From Chitinophagales bacterium (GTDB taxonomy: Bacteria; Bacteroidota; Bacteroidia; Chitinophagales; UBA10324): a DNA stretch of 64,000 nt. A program made the translations under genes and the position numbers. Below, one piece after another: positions 25,585 through 34,815 of this stretch. The notes beneath the pieces are model-generated. The model saw only the letters and a program-made list of their open reading frames with translations, searched no databases and had not been told where the DNA came from. Position 1 is the first letter of the stretch; every line of letters begins with the position of its first letter. The stretch covers positions 33,607-97,606 of the forward strand of contig JANWXQ010000065.1 of NCBI GenBank assembly GCA_025057275.1, given 5' to 3'.

Positions 25585-26829
25585 TTAACGCGACAGCCAT
25601 TGTTCGGGATTCAGCATGGCGGCCCCTTTCCAGATTTCCAGATGCACCGTGGTCAGGCCTGTGGCCGGGTCGGTGTAGGCCTGACCAATTTTTTGCTTGG
25701 TGCTTACTTCTTCATTCGCCGACACGCTCACGGAAGCCAGGTTACTGTACACGGTAAAGTATTCGCCGTGCCGGATAAGCACAGCTTTCTGATATGCCGG
25801 GTTGGACAAAATGGCTATTACCGTTCCCTTGAAGATGGCGCGCACGGCCGCACCTTTGGTGGTTTGGATATCAATGCCGTTGTTTTTGATCTTCAGATTG
25901 CCAAACACTTCGTGTGCATGCGTGCCGAAGCGTTCGGTTATGGTGCCGCGCTCTACCGGCCAGGGAAGTTTTCCCTGATTGGCGGCAAAACTTTTGGACA
26001 GCGCTGCCGCTTCCGGAGTTAACGGGGCTGCACGTTCTCCCTTTCCTGCTGAAGAACGATCTGCTGCTTTATCTGAGCTTAACTCTTTCCGGATCCGTTC
26101 TGCAATCTGCTTTTTGAGCTTTTCCTGCTCTTTCTGTTTTTGATCCAGCCGTTTTTTCAGTTCTTTTTCTTGCCGGCTAAGCGATTGGAGCAGTTTGTCT
26201 TTTTCCTGCTTTTCCCTAAGCAACAGACGACGCTGTTCTGCTTCCTGATCCAGCAGTCGCTGCTGCTCCTGCATCCGGATGTTAAGCTGATCGATCTGAC
26301 GTTGCAGATCGGCCTGAGCCGTAGCAATCAGGGCTGCCTGTTGGCGACGGTAGTCGTTGTAGCGACGCACATAACGCAGCCGGCGCAAGGCATCGTTAAA
26401 ATCATCGGAAGCCATCAAAAAGGTAATCCAGCTTTTGGAGCTTCGGTTTTTGTATGCATACACCACCATTCGGGCGTAGCTGCGTTTGAGATCTTCCAGT
26501 TCCTGCTGCAGCGCGTTGATCGATGTTTGCTTCTGGGCAATCAATCCGTTAATACGCTGAAGGTCCGCATGCAGATTTTGCATCAGTCGTTCACGGGCCT
26601 GAATGCTTTGCTGCAAGGTGCGCACCTGCTCGGCTCCGGCTTTGCGGGAACGGCGTGTCTGCTCCAGTTCTTTTTGAATGCCGGCAATTTCCTGAAGGAG
26701 GCGTTCGCGTTTGGCCTGCAATTCACTGGAGCTGTATTGGGCATTCAGGGGCAGGGCTGCCAGCACAAACAGCCAGAACATGCAGGCGCATCGGGCAGCC
26801 GCCGCAGGTGAAGCAGGCAATAACGACAT
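25585..26829 (-). CDS. EnvC-like murein hydrolase activator, degenerate LytM domain
   Basis: The 414-residue secreted protein starts at the ATG at 26829; a longer frame begins with TTG. Its signal peptide ends near LPLNAQ. Residues ~20-250 are a long coiled coil rich in Gln, Lys, Arg and Glu, and the C-terminal ~120 residues are an M23/LytM domain. The zinc motifs of active M23 peptidases are not intact: NGIDIQT replaces the HxxxD pattern and VHLEIWKG replaces HxH. The protein therefore probably activates amidases like EnvC and does not cut peptidoglycan itself. It is the last gene of a dut-to-envC operon, after a DUF4292-type lipoprotein gene. Confidence 0.85.
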   Translation of the reverse strand: MSLLPASPAAAARCACMFWLFVLAALPLNAQYSSSELQAKRERLLQEIAGIQKELEQTRRSRKAGAEQVRTLQQSIQARERLMQNLHADLQRINGLIAQKQTSINALQQELEDLKRSYARMVVYAYKNRSSKSWITFLMASDDFNDALRRLRYVRRYNDYRRQQAALIATAQADLQRQIDQLNIRMQEQQRLLDQEAEQRRLLLREKQEKDKLLQSLSRQEKELKKRLDQKQKEQEKLKKQIAERIRKELSSDKAADRSSAGKGERAAPLTPEAAALSKSFAANQGKLPWPVERGTITERFGTHAHEVFGNLKIKNNGIDIQTTKGAAVRAIFKGTVIAILSNPAYQKAVLIRHGEYFTVYSNLASVSVSANEEVSTKQKIGQAYTDPATGLTTVHLEIWKGAAMLNPEQWLSR

Positions 26830-26852
26830 CAGCCGGAATGGAATCAACGCAC

Positions 26853-27584
26853 TTATTCTTCGGCGCGGAACGGAAACCTCAGCGGTTCGTTCAGCCTGAT
26901 TCGGGTAAAAGTAACCTCAGCCTCCAGCGAATCGCCGTTGGTTAGCGTCCACTTTCTCCACAACGCAAAAGGCTGGTTGTATTGTATTTCGTACTGTTGA
27001 TTTTCAATAAAAAGCCTGCCGTTGCGCTGATCAGTGATGGTCTGGTAGCGCAACAGACGGGAAGGCGAAAAAACAAGAGAGTCACTGCCGGTATGCCCGC
27101 CGCGGGCAATCCACAGGCTGTCGCGTTGCATCAATTGATAGGTGCTGTAAACCAGGATGGGATTACCGGCAATAAGATTTTCCAGCTGACGAAAGGTCAG
27201 CGGCACGGACGTCAGTTCCTGCAACTCGGCAAATGCGGCCAGCTTCTGTTTTTTATCCAGGCGATCCAACAGGCGCAGGGAGTCCGGGGTCAGCATCAGG
27301 CGCGCTGCTTCCAGCCCGGCCAGAGCGGAAAGCGATATCCAGATGACGCTGTCATGGCGAACCCTAATGTGAGCGGTAAATTCATTTTTTCGGCCATTGA
27401 TAAAGGCCGTAACCTTTGCCCGAGCCTGTAGCCATTCATACCTAAAACCTGGGGAAGCCAATGAATCGGCCGAAACCCAAACGGCTGATGAAGCCGGAGT
27501 GCTGCGCGCAGGCGTTGACACCGGCACAGAGGTAGTGCGGCAGGCTGCCAGCAGGAGCATCAGCATGGCAGCGCATTTATTCAT
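26853..27584 (-). CDS. DUF4292-type lipoprotein
   Basis: The 243-residue protein has a lipoprotein signal, MLMLLLAAC, with the acylated Cys15. The rest is a beta-rich domain resembling LolA/LolB-like and DUF4292 proteins, with segments such as FRYEWLQARAKVTAFING and VIWISLSALAGLEAARLMLTPDSL. DUF4292 has no settled function; an envelope lipid or lipoprotein-handling role is suggested by fold and context. It overlaps the upstream TPR lipoprotein gene by eight bases, implying translational coupling, and precedes the EnvC-like gene by 23 bases. Confidence 0.8.
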   Translation of the reverse strand: MNKCAAMLMLLLAACRTTSVPVSTPARSTPASSAVWVSADSLASPGFRYEWLQARAKVTAFINGRKNEFTAHIRVRHDSVIWISLSALAGLEAARLMLTPDSLRLLDRLDKKQKLAAFAELQELTSVPLTFRQLENLIAGNPILVYSTYQLMQRDSLWIARGGHTGSDSLVFSPSRLLRYQTITDQRNGRLFIENQQYEIQYNQPFALWRKWTLTNGDSLEAEVTFTRIRLNEPLRFPFRAEE

Positions 27585-29376
27585 ATAGCTTTCGATCCGA
27601 TATTTTGCGATCCAGAAATGGGGAATCGGACTGACGCTCCCGGGCCTGCTGCCAGTACGAAACAGCCTGATCTACGTCGCCCAGCCGAAAGAGCACATCC
27701 CCATAATGTTCCAGAATGGTTGCATCGGTATCGCCGCCATTGACCAAAGCTTCCTGCAGGTACTTCCGGGCTTCATCGTAACGGCCCAACTGATACAACA
27801 CCCAGGCGTACGTGTCCAGATAGGCGGCGTTGCGCGGTGACAGGCTCAGCGCTCTTTGCGCAAGCTCCAAAGCCTTCGGAAGCTGTTCTTTTCGCAGCGA
27901 AAGAAAATAGGCATAGTTATTCAGTGCGAGGGTATTGTTCGGGTCATACAGAATGGCCCGCTCATAGCAACTGTCGGACGCTGCCGCATTGCCGAGGTAA
28001 TGATACGAATCGCCACACAGGGCATAGAGTTGTGCGGTAAAGCGAAGGTCGGCAGGCCCAAGGGCAATGGCCCGGCTGAAAGCAGCTACGGCTTCCTGAT
28101 GCCGGTTGAGGCGCACCTGGGCATACCCCTGGTAATAGTGAGCAATGACCTGATCAGGGAAATAGTTCAGGCATTGCGTGGTAACAGCAGCCAGGGAATC
28201 GTAGCGGCGCTGGTGGTCAAAAATGAAAAAGATCTGTTGCCAGACCGTAAAAATTCCTGAGGTGATCTGGAGTGAGCGGCGATATGCTGCCAGCGCACTG
28301 TCCAGTTGGTTGTCCTGATAAAGAAAATCGCCATACAAGGCCTGGGCCTTCGCACTGTTGGGATGCATGCGCGCAAAAAGCCGGGCATAGTCTATGGCTG
28401 CCTTGACTTGCTGCTGCGCGCGGGGATCCGATGACTGAAACAAATCCAGAAAGGGAATGAGCAGGGATATTCCCGCATCTTCTGAAAGACCGGGATTGCT
28501 GAATACCCTGCGATAGGTTTCATCAGCCTGCTGGACATTGCCTTTGCGCTCGTGGTACCTGGCCAACCATACCTGACCACGGGCATCATCGGGATATCGG
28601 ATAAGAAACTGCTGCAAGGCTTCATACGCTTCGGCATCGCGGTTTTGCGAAAAACCAAATTCAATGAGGCGATGCCAGTAGGATGGCTGTGAAGGGTCGC
28701 TGTCCACCAGGCGGCGCAATTCCTCCATCGCCCGGTCGGGCTTTTTCAACTGAAGCCAGAGCCGCACCTTCTGATCTACAATATCTTCCGTCAGGCCAAA
28801 GCGTTCCTGAAAACGGTTAAGGATGTCCAGGGCCAATGCATACTGGCGGTCTTGTTCGGCAAAAAAGGCCCAGTTGAACCAGTGCTGCACCACGTCGGGC
28901 TGGAGGCGAACGAGTTGCTCGTAGGTTTTGATGGCGTCGCGGTAATTTCCGGTTCCTCCCTGCAAGGTGCCCAGCAGATCGAGATACCAGGGATTTTTCG
29001 GATCCATCCGTGCAGCCGCCTGGGCATAGTAGAGCGCATCCACAAACTGACGGGAAGTGCTGAGAATCTGGGCAATGTTGAAGTAGGCTGCATCATTACC
29101 CGGGTCCAGTTTGATTACTTCCTTGTACAGATTAAGCGCGGCCTGATAATCACCCAGCATTTCCATTTTGCAGGCATCAATAAATTTTTCCGACACCATC
29201 CGGTAGCGCGGATCGTCCCTGGACAAAGAGGCCGGAGGTGCCTTGTCAGCAGGAACCGTCGTCTGGCCTAATGGTTTTTCCGAAGAGCAGGAAACGACAA
29301 AAACCAGCAGCAGGAGCAGCGCTACGTGCAACACGGATGCAGATAAAACCGGCAGGGAAATCAATCGGGCAAACAT
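27577..29376 (-). CDS. TPR-repeat lipoprotein
   Basis: The 599-residue protein has a signal peptide ending in a lipobox with Cys30 (VFVVSCSS). About a dozen tetratricopeptide repeats fill the rest, e.g. NDAAYFNIAQILSTSRQF, NTLALNNYAYFLSLRKEQL and NAAYLDTYAWVLYQLGRYDE. It probably acts as a protein-interaction scaffold on the periplasmic or outer membrane side. It sits between a nucleotidyltransferase gene (17 bases upstream) and the DUF4292-type gene (eight-base overlap). This gene order recurs in Bacteroidota as I know it, suggesting a joint envelope role. Confidence 0.88.
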   Translation of the reverse strand: MFARLISLPVLSASVLHVALLLLLVFVVSCSSEKPLGQTTVPADKAPPASLSRDDPRYRMVSEKFIDACKMEMLGDYQAALNLYKEVIKLDPGNDAAYFNIAQILSTSRQFVDALYYAQAAARMDPKNPWYLDLLGTLQGGTGNYRDAIKTYEQLVRLQPDVVQHWFNWAFFAEQDRQYALALDILNRFQERFGLTEDIVDQKVRLWLQLKKPDRAMEELRRLVDSDPSQPSYWHRLIEFGFSQNRDAEAYEALQQFLIRYPDDARGQVWLARYHERKGNVQQADETYRRVFSNPGLSEDAGISLLIPFLDLFQSSDPRAQQQVKAAIDYARLFARMHPNSAKAQALYGDFLYQDNQLDSALAAYRRSLQITSGIFTVWQQIFFIFDHQRRYDSLAAVTTQCLNYFPDQVIAHYYQGYAQVRLNRHQEAVAAFSRAIALGPADLRFTAQLYALCGDSYHYLGNAAASDSCYERAILYDPNNTLALNNYAYFLSLRKEQLPKALELAQRALSLSPRNAAYLDTYAWVLYQLGRYDEARKYLQEALVNGGDTDATILEHYGDVLFRLGDVDQAVSYWQQARERQSDSPFLDRKISDRKLYE

Positions 29377-29393
29377 GCGCTTAGCCGGTTTTA

Positions 29394-30395
29394 TTAACGT
29401 TGGACGGCATAATCACCCAGGCTCAGGTCATCGGGATCGCCGTTTAAGGTAACGTGATTCCCCAGCAGCGAATTGCTGATGATGCGCTCGCGGATGCGAA
29501 CCGACGATTGGATGATGGAATTGGTTATGACGCTGTTTTCAATAGTGGTTTTTTCCCCTACCGAAACATAGGGCCCGACAACCGAATGCCTGATGCGAAC
29601 CCCGGCGCCAATATAGCAGGGCGGCACCACCACGGCCTGTTCTATGGCTGCCGACGGATCAATGAGTTGCTGATCCCTGAACTGCTCCAGCAAAGCGCGG
29701 TTGGTGGCCACCGTGGCATCCTTGTTGCCGCAGTCCAGCCACTGGTTAACGGTGCCGGCATACAGCTTTTTGCCTTTATTCTTCATATGCTCCATGGCTG
29801 TGGTCAGTTGGAATTCGCCTTTGTCTTTGATGTCATGATCCAGCAGGTATTGCAGTTCCTCCCGAAGGTTGACGCCATCGCGGAAATAGTAGATGCCGAT
29901 GATGGCCAGGTCAGACACATAAACCGGCGATTTCTCCACGAATTCCTGAATTAGTCCTTCCTGGTTCACCTTGACCACGCCGAACTGTTGCCAGTTTTCT
30001 ACCTGCTTCACCCAGATGACACCATCGGCCTGGGGCGGCAGGGTCAGGTCGGCAAAAAACAGGGTGTCGGCAAAAGCAATAAGCACGCGATCGTACAAAT
30101 GATCGGAAGCACAGAGAATGGCATGAGCGGTTCCCAGGGGTTGATCCTGATAGTGAATGGAAGCCGTTGCACCTACACCGCGGGCAATGCGCAGGAGTTC
30201 CTGTTCGGTTTCTTTACCGAAATCGCCCACCACGTAGGCAATGTGCTCTATCGGTTCGCTGACCTGACGGGCCACGTATTCCACAAGGTGACGTACAATC
30301 GGTTTGCCCGCTACGGGAATCAGGGGTTTGGGCGTGGTCAGCGTATGGGGGCGCATTCGCTTTCCCTGACCTGCCATCGGAACGATCAAACGCAT
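29394..30395 (-). CDS. Sugar-nucleotide nucleotidyltransferase with left-handed beta-helix tail
   Basis: The 333-residue protein starts LIVPMAGQGKRMRPHTLTTP, the G-x-G-x-R-M-x-P NTP-binding signature, with TTPKPLIPVAGKP following. The metal-binding Asp is in IAFADTLFF. The C-terminal part (about 245-325) has hexapeptide-like repeats with many Val/Ile positions, forming a short left-handed beta helix. It resembles glucose-1-phosphate thymidylyl- or uridylyltransferases. The precise sugar is unknown. It follows dut and precedes the TPR lipoprotein gene. Confidence 0.87.
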   Translation of the reverse strand: MRLIVPMAGQGKRMRPHTLTTPKPLIPVAGKPIVRHLVEYVARQVSEPIEHIAYVVGDFGKETEQELLRIARGVGATASIHYQDQPLGTAHAILCASDHLYDRVLIAFADTLFFADLTLPPQADGVIWVKQVENWQQFGVVKVNQEGLIQEFVEKSPVYVSDLAIIGIYYFRDGVNLREELQYLLDHDIKDKGEFQLTTAMEHMKNKGKKLYAGTVNQWLDCGNKDATVATNRALLEQFRDQQLIDPSAAIEQAVVVPPCYIGAGVRIRHSVVGPYVSVGEKTTIENSVITNSIIQSSVRIRERIISNSLLGNHVTLNGDPDDLSLGDYAVQR

Positions 30396-30435
30396 TCAGT
30401 AAACATCTTTTTAATTAGAAACTTTTCTTTATCCA

Positions 30436-30870
30436 TCAGGAAGTTCCTGTATGGCCGAAACCACCGGTGCCGCGGCTGGTCTGCTCCAGTTGCTCTGCCA
30501 CCTGCCATTCCACCTGTTCGTACCGGCTGATTACCAGTTGGGCAATGCGCTGGGCCGGCTCGATGCGCTGTTCGGCATCGGAAAGGTTGATTACGATCAC
30601 CTGCACTTCACCACGATAATCGCTGTCGATGGTTCCGGGCGTATTGAGCAGGGTCAGTCCCTGGCGAATGGCCAGACCGCTGCGCGGTCGCACCTGAGCT
30701 TCGTAACCAGCAGGCAATTCAATAAAAATGCCGGTCGGTATGAGCCGGCGCTCCAAGGGTCTGAGCACAACCGGCTCGGACAGGTCAGCGTAGAGGTCCA
30801 TTCCGGCCGAGCCCTCAGTGGCATATGCAGGTAAAGGATTGGCTGACCGGTTGATGATTTTTATTTTCAT
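30436..30870 (-). CDS. dut: dUTP diphosphatase
   Basis: The 144-residue trimeric dUTPase hydrolyses dUTP to dUMP, preventing uracil incorporation. Conserved motifs are present: [40 protein letters not shown] and the C-terminal [10 protein letters not shown] that closes over the active site. A TACCTTTG box lies eight bases before the ATG. It is the first gene of dut / nucleotidyltransferase / TPR / DUF4292 / envC-like. Confidence 0.97.
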   Translation of the reverse strand: MKIKIINRSANPLPAYATEGSAGMDLYADLSEPVVLRPLERRLIPTGIFIELPAGYEAQVRPRSGLAIRQGLTLLNTPGTIDSDYRGEVQVIVINLSDAEQRIEPAQRIAQLVISRYEQVEWQVAEQLEQTSRGTGGFGHTGTS

Positions 30871-30878
30871 CAGGCGCC

Positions 30879-30886
30879 CAAAGGTA
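30879..30886 (-). promoter_or_regulatory. -7 box TACCTTTG for the dut operon
   Basis: An exact TAnnTTTG match on the minus strand, eight bases before the dut ATG, so the operon leader would be only a few bases long. Confidence 0.5.
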
Positions 30887-30915
30887 CGTATTGCCAGCGA
30901 GGCGCAGCCTCCCCG

Positions 30916-32484
30916 TCACGATGGCGTTGGGCGGGCTTTTTCCATACGCATTACCAGCATGCAGTAGGCGGCCACCAGAGCTGCTGCCACCAGTTCATAC
31001 ACTCCGGCAGCCAGCAAGGGCCGCAGCAAGGCCCCCACGCCAAACAACGCCGATGCCGCCAGCAGATACAGAACAATACGCCTGATCGCATAAGGCACCG
31101 GATAATATCGCTGGCCCAGAACATATGAAATCAGCACCATGGTCAGATAGCAGAAAAACGTAACCCAGCTGGCACCTACATAGCCATACTGCGGAATCAA
31201 AAACCAGTTCAGCGCAAACGTAAACACCGCTCCATACACAGCCACCCATGCACCCAGTCGCGTCTGATCCGTGAGTTTGTACCAGATGGTCAGGTTGTAA
31301 TAAACGCCCAGAAACAACTGGGCCATCAACAGAATGGGAACAACTGCAGCGCCTTCGTAATAAGCCTCGGTAACAAACAACCGCTGCAGCCAGTGCAGAA
31401 ACAAAGACACCGCAAGAAAAATGCCGCCGCCAGCTGCTACGAAGTAATTCATGACGCGGGCATAGGTCATGCGGGCATCCTGTTTGTGTGCTTCATTGAA
31501 GAAAAACGGTTCGGCAGCCATGCGGAACGCCTGAACGAAAAGGGTCATTAAAACGGCCAGCTTGTAATTGGCGCCAAACACCCCAAGCTGGTGCAGGGCT
31601 TCCTCTGCAGGAATCTGCAGCCGGTATTTCAGCATGGCGCGGCTCAGCATTTCATCTACCATACCGGCCAGCCCCACCACCACCAACGGCAAACTGTAGT
31701 GCAGCATCCGACGCCACAGGCTCCAGTTCATATGCCAGCGAATGGAAAAAAACTGACGGGCAAAAAGCAATAGGGTAACCGCACTGGCCACCAGATTGGC
31801 GATAAACACATAGCCAACACCCAGACCGGGATCGTACCACCTCAGGATCCAATGCGAAAGAGCCTGATCGCTGTGTTCCCGCAGCCACCAGGGAATGCCG
31901 GCCAGCAGCAGGAGGTTGCACCCCACATTAACCGAAACATTTATCAGGCGGTAAGCGGCAAAACGCAGCGGGCGCTGTTCCAGCCGCAGCCGGGCAAAGG
32001 GTAATGCGACCAATGCATCCAGCCCCAGAATACAGGCAAACCAGATGACGAATTCTTCCTGACCCGGATAACCCATTGATGCGGCCAGCGGCTCGCTGAA
32101 CCCCACGAGCAGGCCCGAAAACAGCAGCGTGCTCAGCAGCAACGACATCATGCCGGTGCTGTATACGCGCCTTGCATCGTTTTCCAGCGTGGCAAATCGG
32201 AAAAAAGCTGTTTCCAACCCATAAACAAAAACGATATTTAAAAAAGCGACATAAGCATAAAATTCCGTGATGACGCCGTATTCCTTCGGATCACGGAAGA
32301 CGGCCGTATGTACAGGAAGCAGCAGATAATTCAGAAATCTGCTGACGATGGTGCCTAAGCCATAAATGACCGTCTGACCGGCTAATCGGCGCAAAACCGG
32401 ATGCAACCGCGCATGAACTTTTCGCCGGCGAAGATAGGTTAGCCGACAGGGTGGCCGGGTTTTGTCTGACACAGTTGTGAACAT
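30916..32484 (-). CDS. Wzx-like polysaccharide flippase / MOP-family exporter
   Basis: The 522-residue integral membrane protein has about 12-14 helices, beginning after a basic N-terminal stretch with a GQTVIYGLGTIVSRFLNYLL motif typical of the O-antigen and polysaccharide transporter family. It is expected to flip undecaprenyl-linked oligosaccharides across the inner membrane. The first ~30 residues are unusually basic and may be a longer start than real, but I see no better in-frame ATG before the first helix. It sits between dut and the divergent transketolase operon. Confidence 0.85.
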   Translation of the reverse strand: MFTTVSDKTRPPCRLTYLRRRKVHARLHPVLRRLAGQTVIYGLGTIVSRFLNYLLLPVHTAVFRDPKEYGVITEFYAYVAFLNIVFVYGLETAFFRFATLENDARRVYSTGMMSLLLSTLLFSGLLVGFSEPLAASMGYPGQEEFVIWFACILGLDALVALPFARLRLEQRPLRFAAYRLINVSVNVGCNLLLLAGIPWWLREHSDQALSHWILRWYDPGLGVGYVFIANLVASAVTLLLFARQFFSIRWHMNWSLWRRMLHYSLPLVVVGLAGMVDEMLSRAMLKYRLQIPAEEALHQLGVFGANYKLAVLMTLFVQAFRMAAEPFFFNEAHKQDARMTYARVMNYFVAAGGGIFLAVSLFLHWLQRLFVTEAYYEGAAVVPILLMAQLFLGVYYNLTIWYKLTDQTRLGAWVAVYGAVFTFALNWFLIPQYGYVGASWVTFFCYLTMVLISYVLGQRYYPVPYAIRRIVLYLLAASALFGVGALLRPLLAAGVYELVAAALVAAYCMLVMRMEKARPTPS

Positions 32485-32521
32485 TTACCCGCTCCTGCCG
32501 CTCCGCTCATCGGGCTTCTGC

Positions 32522-32529
32522 TAACTTCG
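32522..32529 (+). promoter_or_regulatory. -7-like box TAACTTCG for the transketolase/vWA operon
   Basis: This differs from TAnnTTTG at one position (C for T) and lies seven bases before the ATG at 32537. The same TTCG variant occurs before the genes at 43867, 49589 and 59233. Confidence 0.4.
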
Positions 32530-32536
32530 TGCCGTC

Positions 32537-33385
32537 ATGAATGTTCCATCCATCGGAGAATTGCAGCAACTGGCCACCCAGATTCGCCGCGACGTACTGC
32601 GCATGGTTCACGGTGCCCAAAGCGGGCACCCCGGCGGCTCGCTGGGCTGCGCCGATTTCATGACTGCGTTGTATTTCCGGATCATGAACCACCGCCTGCC
32701 TTTTTCCATGCAGGGCCACAATGAAGACGTTTTTGTGCTTTCCAACGGACATATTTCTCCGGTGTGGTACAGCACCCTGGCCCGCAGCGGTTACTTTCCG
32801 CTGGAAGAGCTGAAAACATTCCGCAAAATCAACTCCCGCCTTCAGGGACATCCCGCCACACACGAAGGATTACCCGGTGTGCGGGTAGCCACCGGCAGCC
32901 TGGGTCAGGGCATGAGCGTGGCCATAGGTATGGCTCTTGCCAAAAGATTAAACCACGATTCCGGTTTGGTGTTTTCCCTGCACGGCGACGGCGAACTGCA
33001 GGAAGGGCAATGCTGGGAAGCTGCGCTGTTTGCCGCTCATCATCGGGTAGATAACCTGATTGCCACTGTAGACTGGAACGGCCAACAGATTGACGGACCC
33101 ACTCCCAAAGTGATGGATTTGGGAGACCTGAAAGCCAAGTTTGATGCTTTTGGCTGGCATACGCTGAACTGCAACGGAAACGTTATGGAAGAAGTAATCA
33201 AAACGCTTCTGGAAGCCAAAAGCTGTTGCAGCAAAGGGAAGCCGGTGATTATCCTGATGAAAACGCATATGGGTTTTCCGGTAGACTTTATGATGGACAA
33301 CCACGAATGGCACGGCGTAGCCCCTAACGACGAACAATTGCAACGGGCCCTGGAGCAGCTTCCTGTAACGTTGGGCGACTACTGA
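32537..33385 (+). CDS. Transketolase, N-terminal subunit
   Basis: This 282-residue protein is the pyrophosphate-binding half of a split transketolase, an enzyme of the pentose phosphate pathway. Recognisable motifs include AQSGHPGGSLGCADFMTALY, GSLGQGMSVAIG and the thiamine-diphosphate motif GDGELQEGQ...DWN. The C-terminal half is encoded separately, 2.9 kb downstream at 36281, with two vWA genes between them. Its TGA shares a base with the ATG of the first vWA gene (TGATG), implying translational coupling. Confidence 0.95.
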   Translation: MNVPSIGELQQLATQIRRDVLRMVHGAQSGHPGGSLGCADFMTALYFRIMNHRLPFSMQGHNEDVFVLSNGHISPVWYSTLARSGYFPLEELKTFRKINSRLQGHPATHEGLPGVRVATGSLGQGMSVAIGMALAKRLNHDSGLVFSLHGDGELQEGQCWEAALFAAHHRVDNLIATVDWNGQQIDGPTPKVMDLGDLKAKFDAFGWHTLNCNGNVMEEVIKTLLEAKSCCSKGKPVIILMKTHMGFPVDFMMDNHEWHGVAPNDEQLQRALEQLPVTLGDY

Positions 33386-34815
33386 TGCCGAACCGTCGGC
33401 TCACTTGTAGGAAATCTATGTTCCGGAATCAAGCCTCATGCGGCTTCACGTTTCACAATCCGTGGCTTCTGTCCGTTTTTCTGTGGACCCAACCGGCTTT
33501 AATGCCCTGTGCCAAGGCTCAGCCCGTGCAGCCGGTCAATGTGCTGTTCGTGGTAGATGCCTCAGGCAGCATGAACGGTTTGTGGAGTGGGCGCAGCAAG
33601 TTTTCCCTGGCCACCGAATTGGTGCTGCAAACGGCAGACAGCATCCGGCAGCAGGCCCGGCCAGCAGCATTTGGATTACGCCTGTTCGGCCATCAGCATC
33701 CCCGGCAAGCGCGCAACTGCACCGATACGCGTCTGGAAGTGCCTTTCGGCGCCAACAATCTTTCCCTTATTGAAAAAAAACTTCGGGAAACCACACCCAA
33801 GGGCCAGACGCCGATAGCGCTGGCTTTGGAACAAGCCATGAACGATTTTCCTGATTCCCTGGCGCTCAATGCTATTATCCTGATAACCGACGGATATGAA
33901 ACCTGTGGCGGCGATGTTTGCCGGCTGGCTGAAGTCATGGCCCGGCGCGGCATTGCGCTTAAGCCGTTTATCGTGGGGTTGGGACTTACGGATTCCCTGG
34001 CTCGCCGTTTTGAATGCCTGGGTAATTTTTTTAATGTGCAACAATCCGATCAGTTGCAGGGAACGCTGCGCGTTATGGTGCAACGCATCATGAATCCGAC
34101 CACCTGCGTGGTCAATCTGCTGGATTCGTATGGCCGGCCTACGGTCAGTAATGTGGAACTGTTTTTTTACCAAAGCGGAACCTCTGTTCTGCGCTATCAG
34201 GTAGTGCACACCCTCAATGCCAGCGGCCTTCCCGACACGCTGTTTCTGGACCCCCGGCTGCGCTACGACCTGGTGATTCAATCCATACCACCTGTTTCCA
34301 TAACACAGGTCTCGCTGGCTGCCGGGCAGCACAACATTATTGCAGCAGATGTGCCTCTGGGCAGCCTGGAAGTCAGTATGGCAGGAACGACAGCCAGCGG
34401 CATCCGATGCCTGGTGCGCCCGCATGGAATGAACCGCATTCTGGACGTTCAGGACGTGAACACTGTTCGGCGGTATCTGGCCGGAACCTACGATCTGGAG
34501 GTGCTGACCTTGCCGCGGATCCAGCACCGTGCCATACGAATAGAAGATGGCAAGACGCACCGGATAACCGTGCCCGCATCCGGCACGCTGCAGCTTCAGC
34601 CTTCAGCTCCGGCTGCTGCCTCACTGATGCAGGTGAAGGATACGTTAATAGAAAAAATATATGACTTCGGTATTATTCGATCGTCGCACACCCTGCCGTT
34701 GCTTCCCGGCGATTACCTGCTGGTTTACCGTCCGGAAAAAGGCCGTTCGGCACAACAGACCCGCCAGGTGCCGGTTCGCATTCATGCCGGCCGACCAACT
34801 GTCATTCGATTATGA
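33385..34815 (+). CDS. Secreted vWA-domain protein, copy 1, inside the transketolase operon
   Basis: The 476-residue protein has a signal-like N-terminus ending near CAKAQ (about residue 45), so it is probably exported. A vWA domain follows directly, with MIDAS DASGSM at Asp58 and the later Thr/Asp positions in KGQTPIALAL and LITDGYETC. A ~250-residue C-terminal beta-rich region follows, ending in SAQQTRQVPVRIHAGRP. It is paralogous over its full length to the next gene. The start overlaps the transketolase N-subunit stop (TGATG) and the end overlaps the next start (ATGA). A later ATG at 33418 is possible. No T9SS sorting domain is visible. The ligand is unknown. Confidence 0.8.
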   Translation: MPNRRLTCRKSMFRNQASCGFTFHNPWLLSVFLWTQPALMPCAKAQPVQPVNVLFVVDASGSMNGLWSGRSKFSLATELVLQTADSIRQQARPAAFGLRLFGHQHPRQARNCTDTRLEVPFGANNLSLIEKKLRETTPKGQTPIALALEQAMNDFPDSLALNAIILITDGYETCGGDVCRLAEVMARRGIALKPFIVGLGLTDSLARRFECLGNFFNVQQSDQLQGTLRVMVQRIMNPTTCVVNLLDSYGRPTVSNVELFFYQSGTSVLRYQVVHTLNASGLPDTLFLDPRLRYDLVIQSIPPVSITQVSLAAGQHNIIAADVPLGSLEVSMAGTTASGIRCLVRPHGMNRILDVQDVNTVRRYLAGTYDLEVLTLPRIQHRAIRIEDGKTHRITVPASGTLQLQPSAPAAASLMQVKDTLIEKIYDFGIIRSSHTLPLLPGDYLLVYRPEKGRSAQQTRQVPVRIHAGRPTVIRL

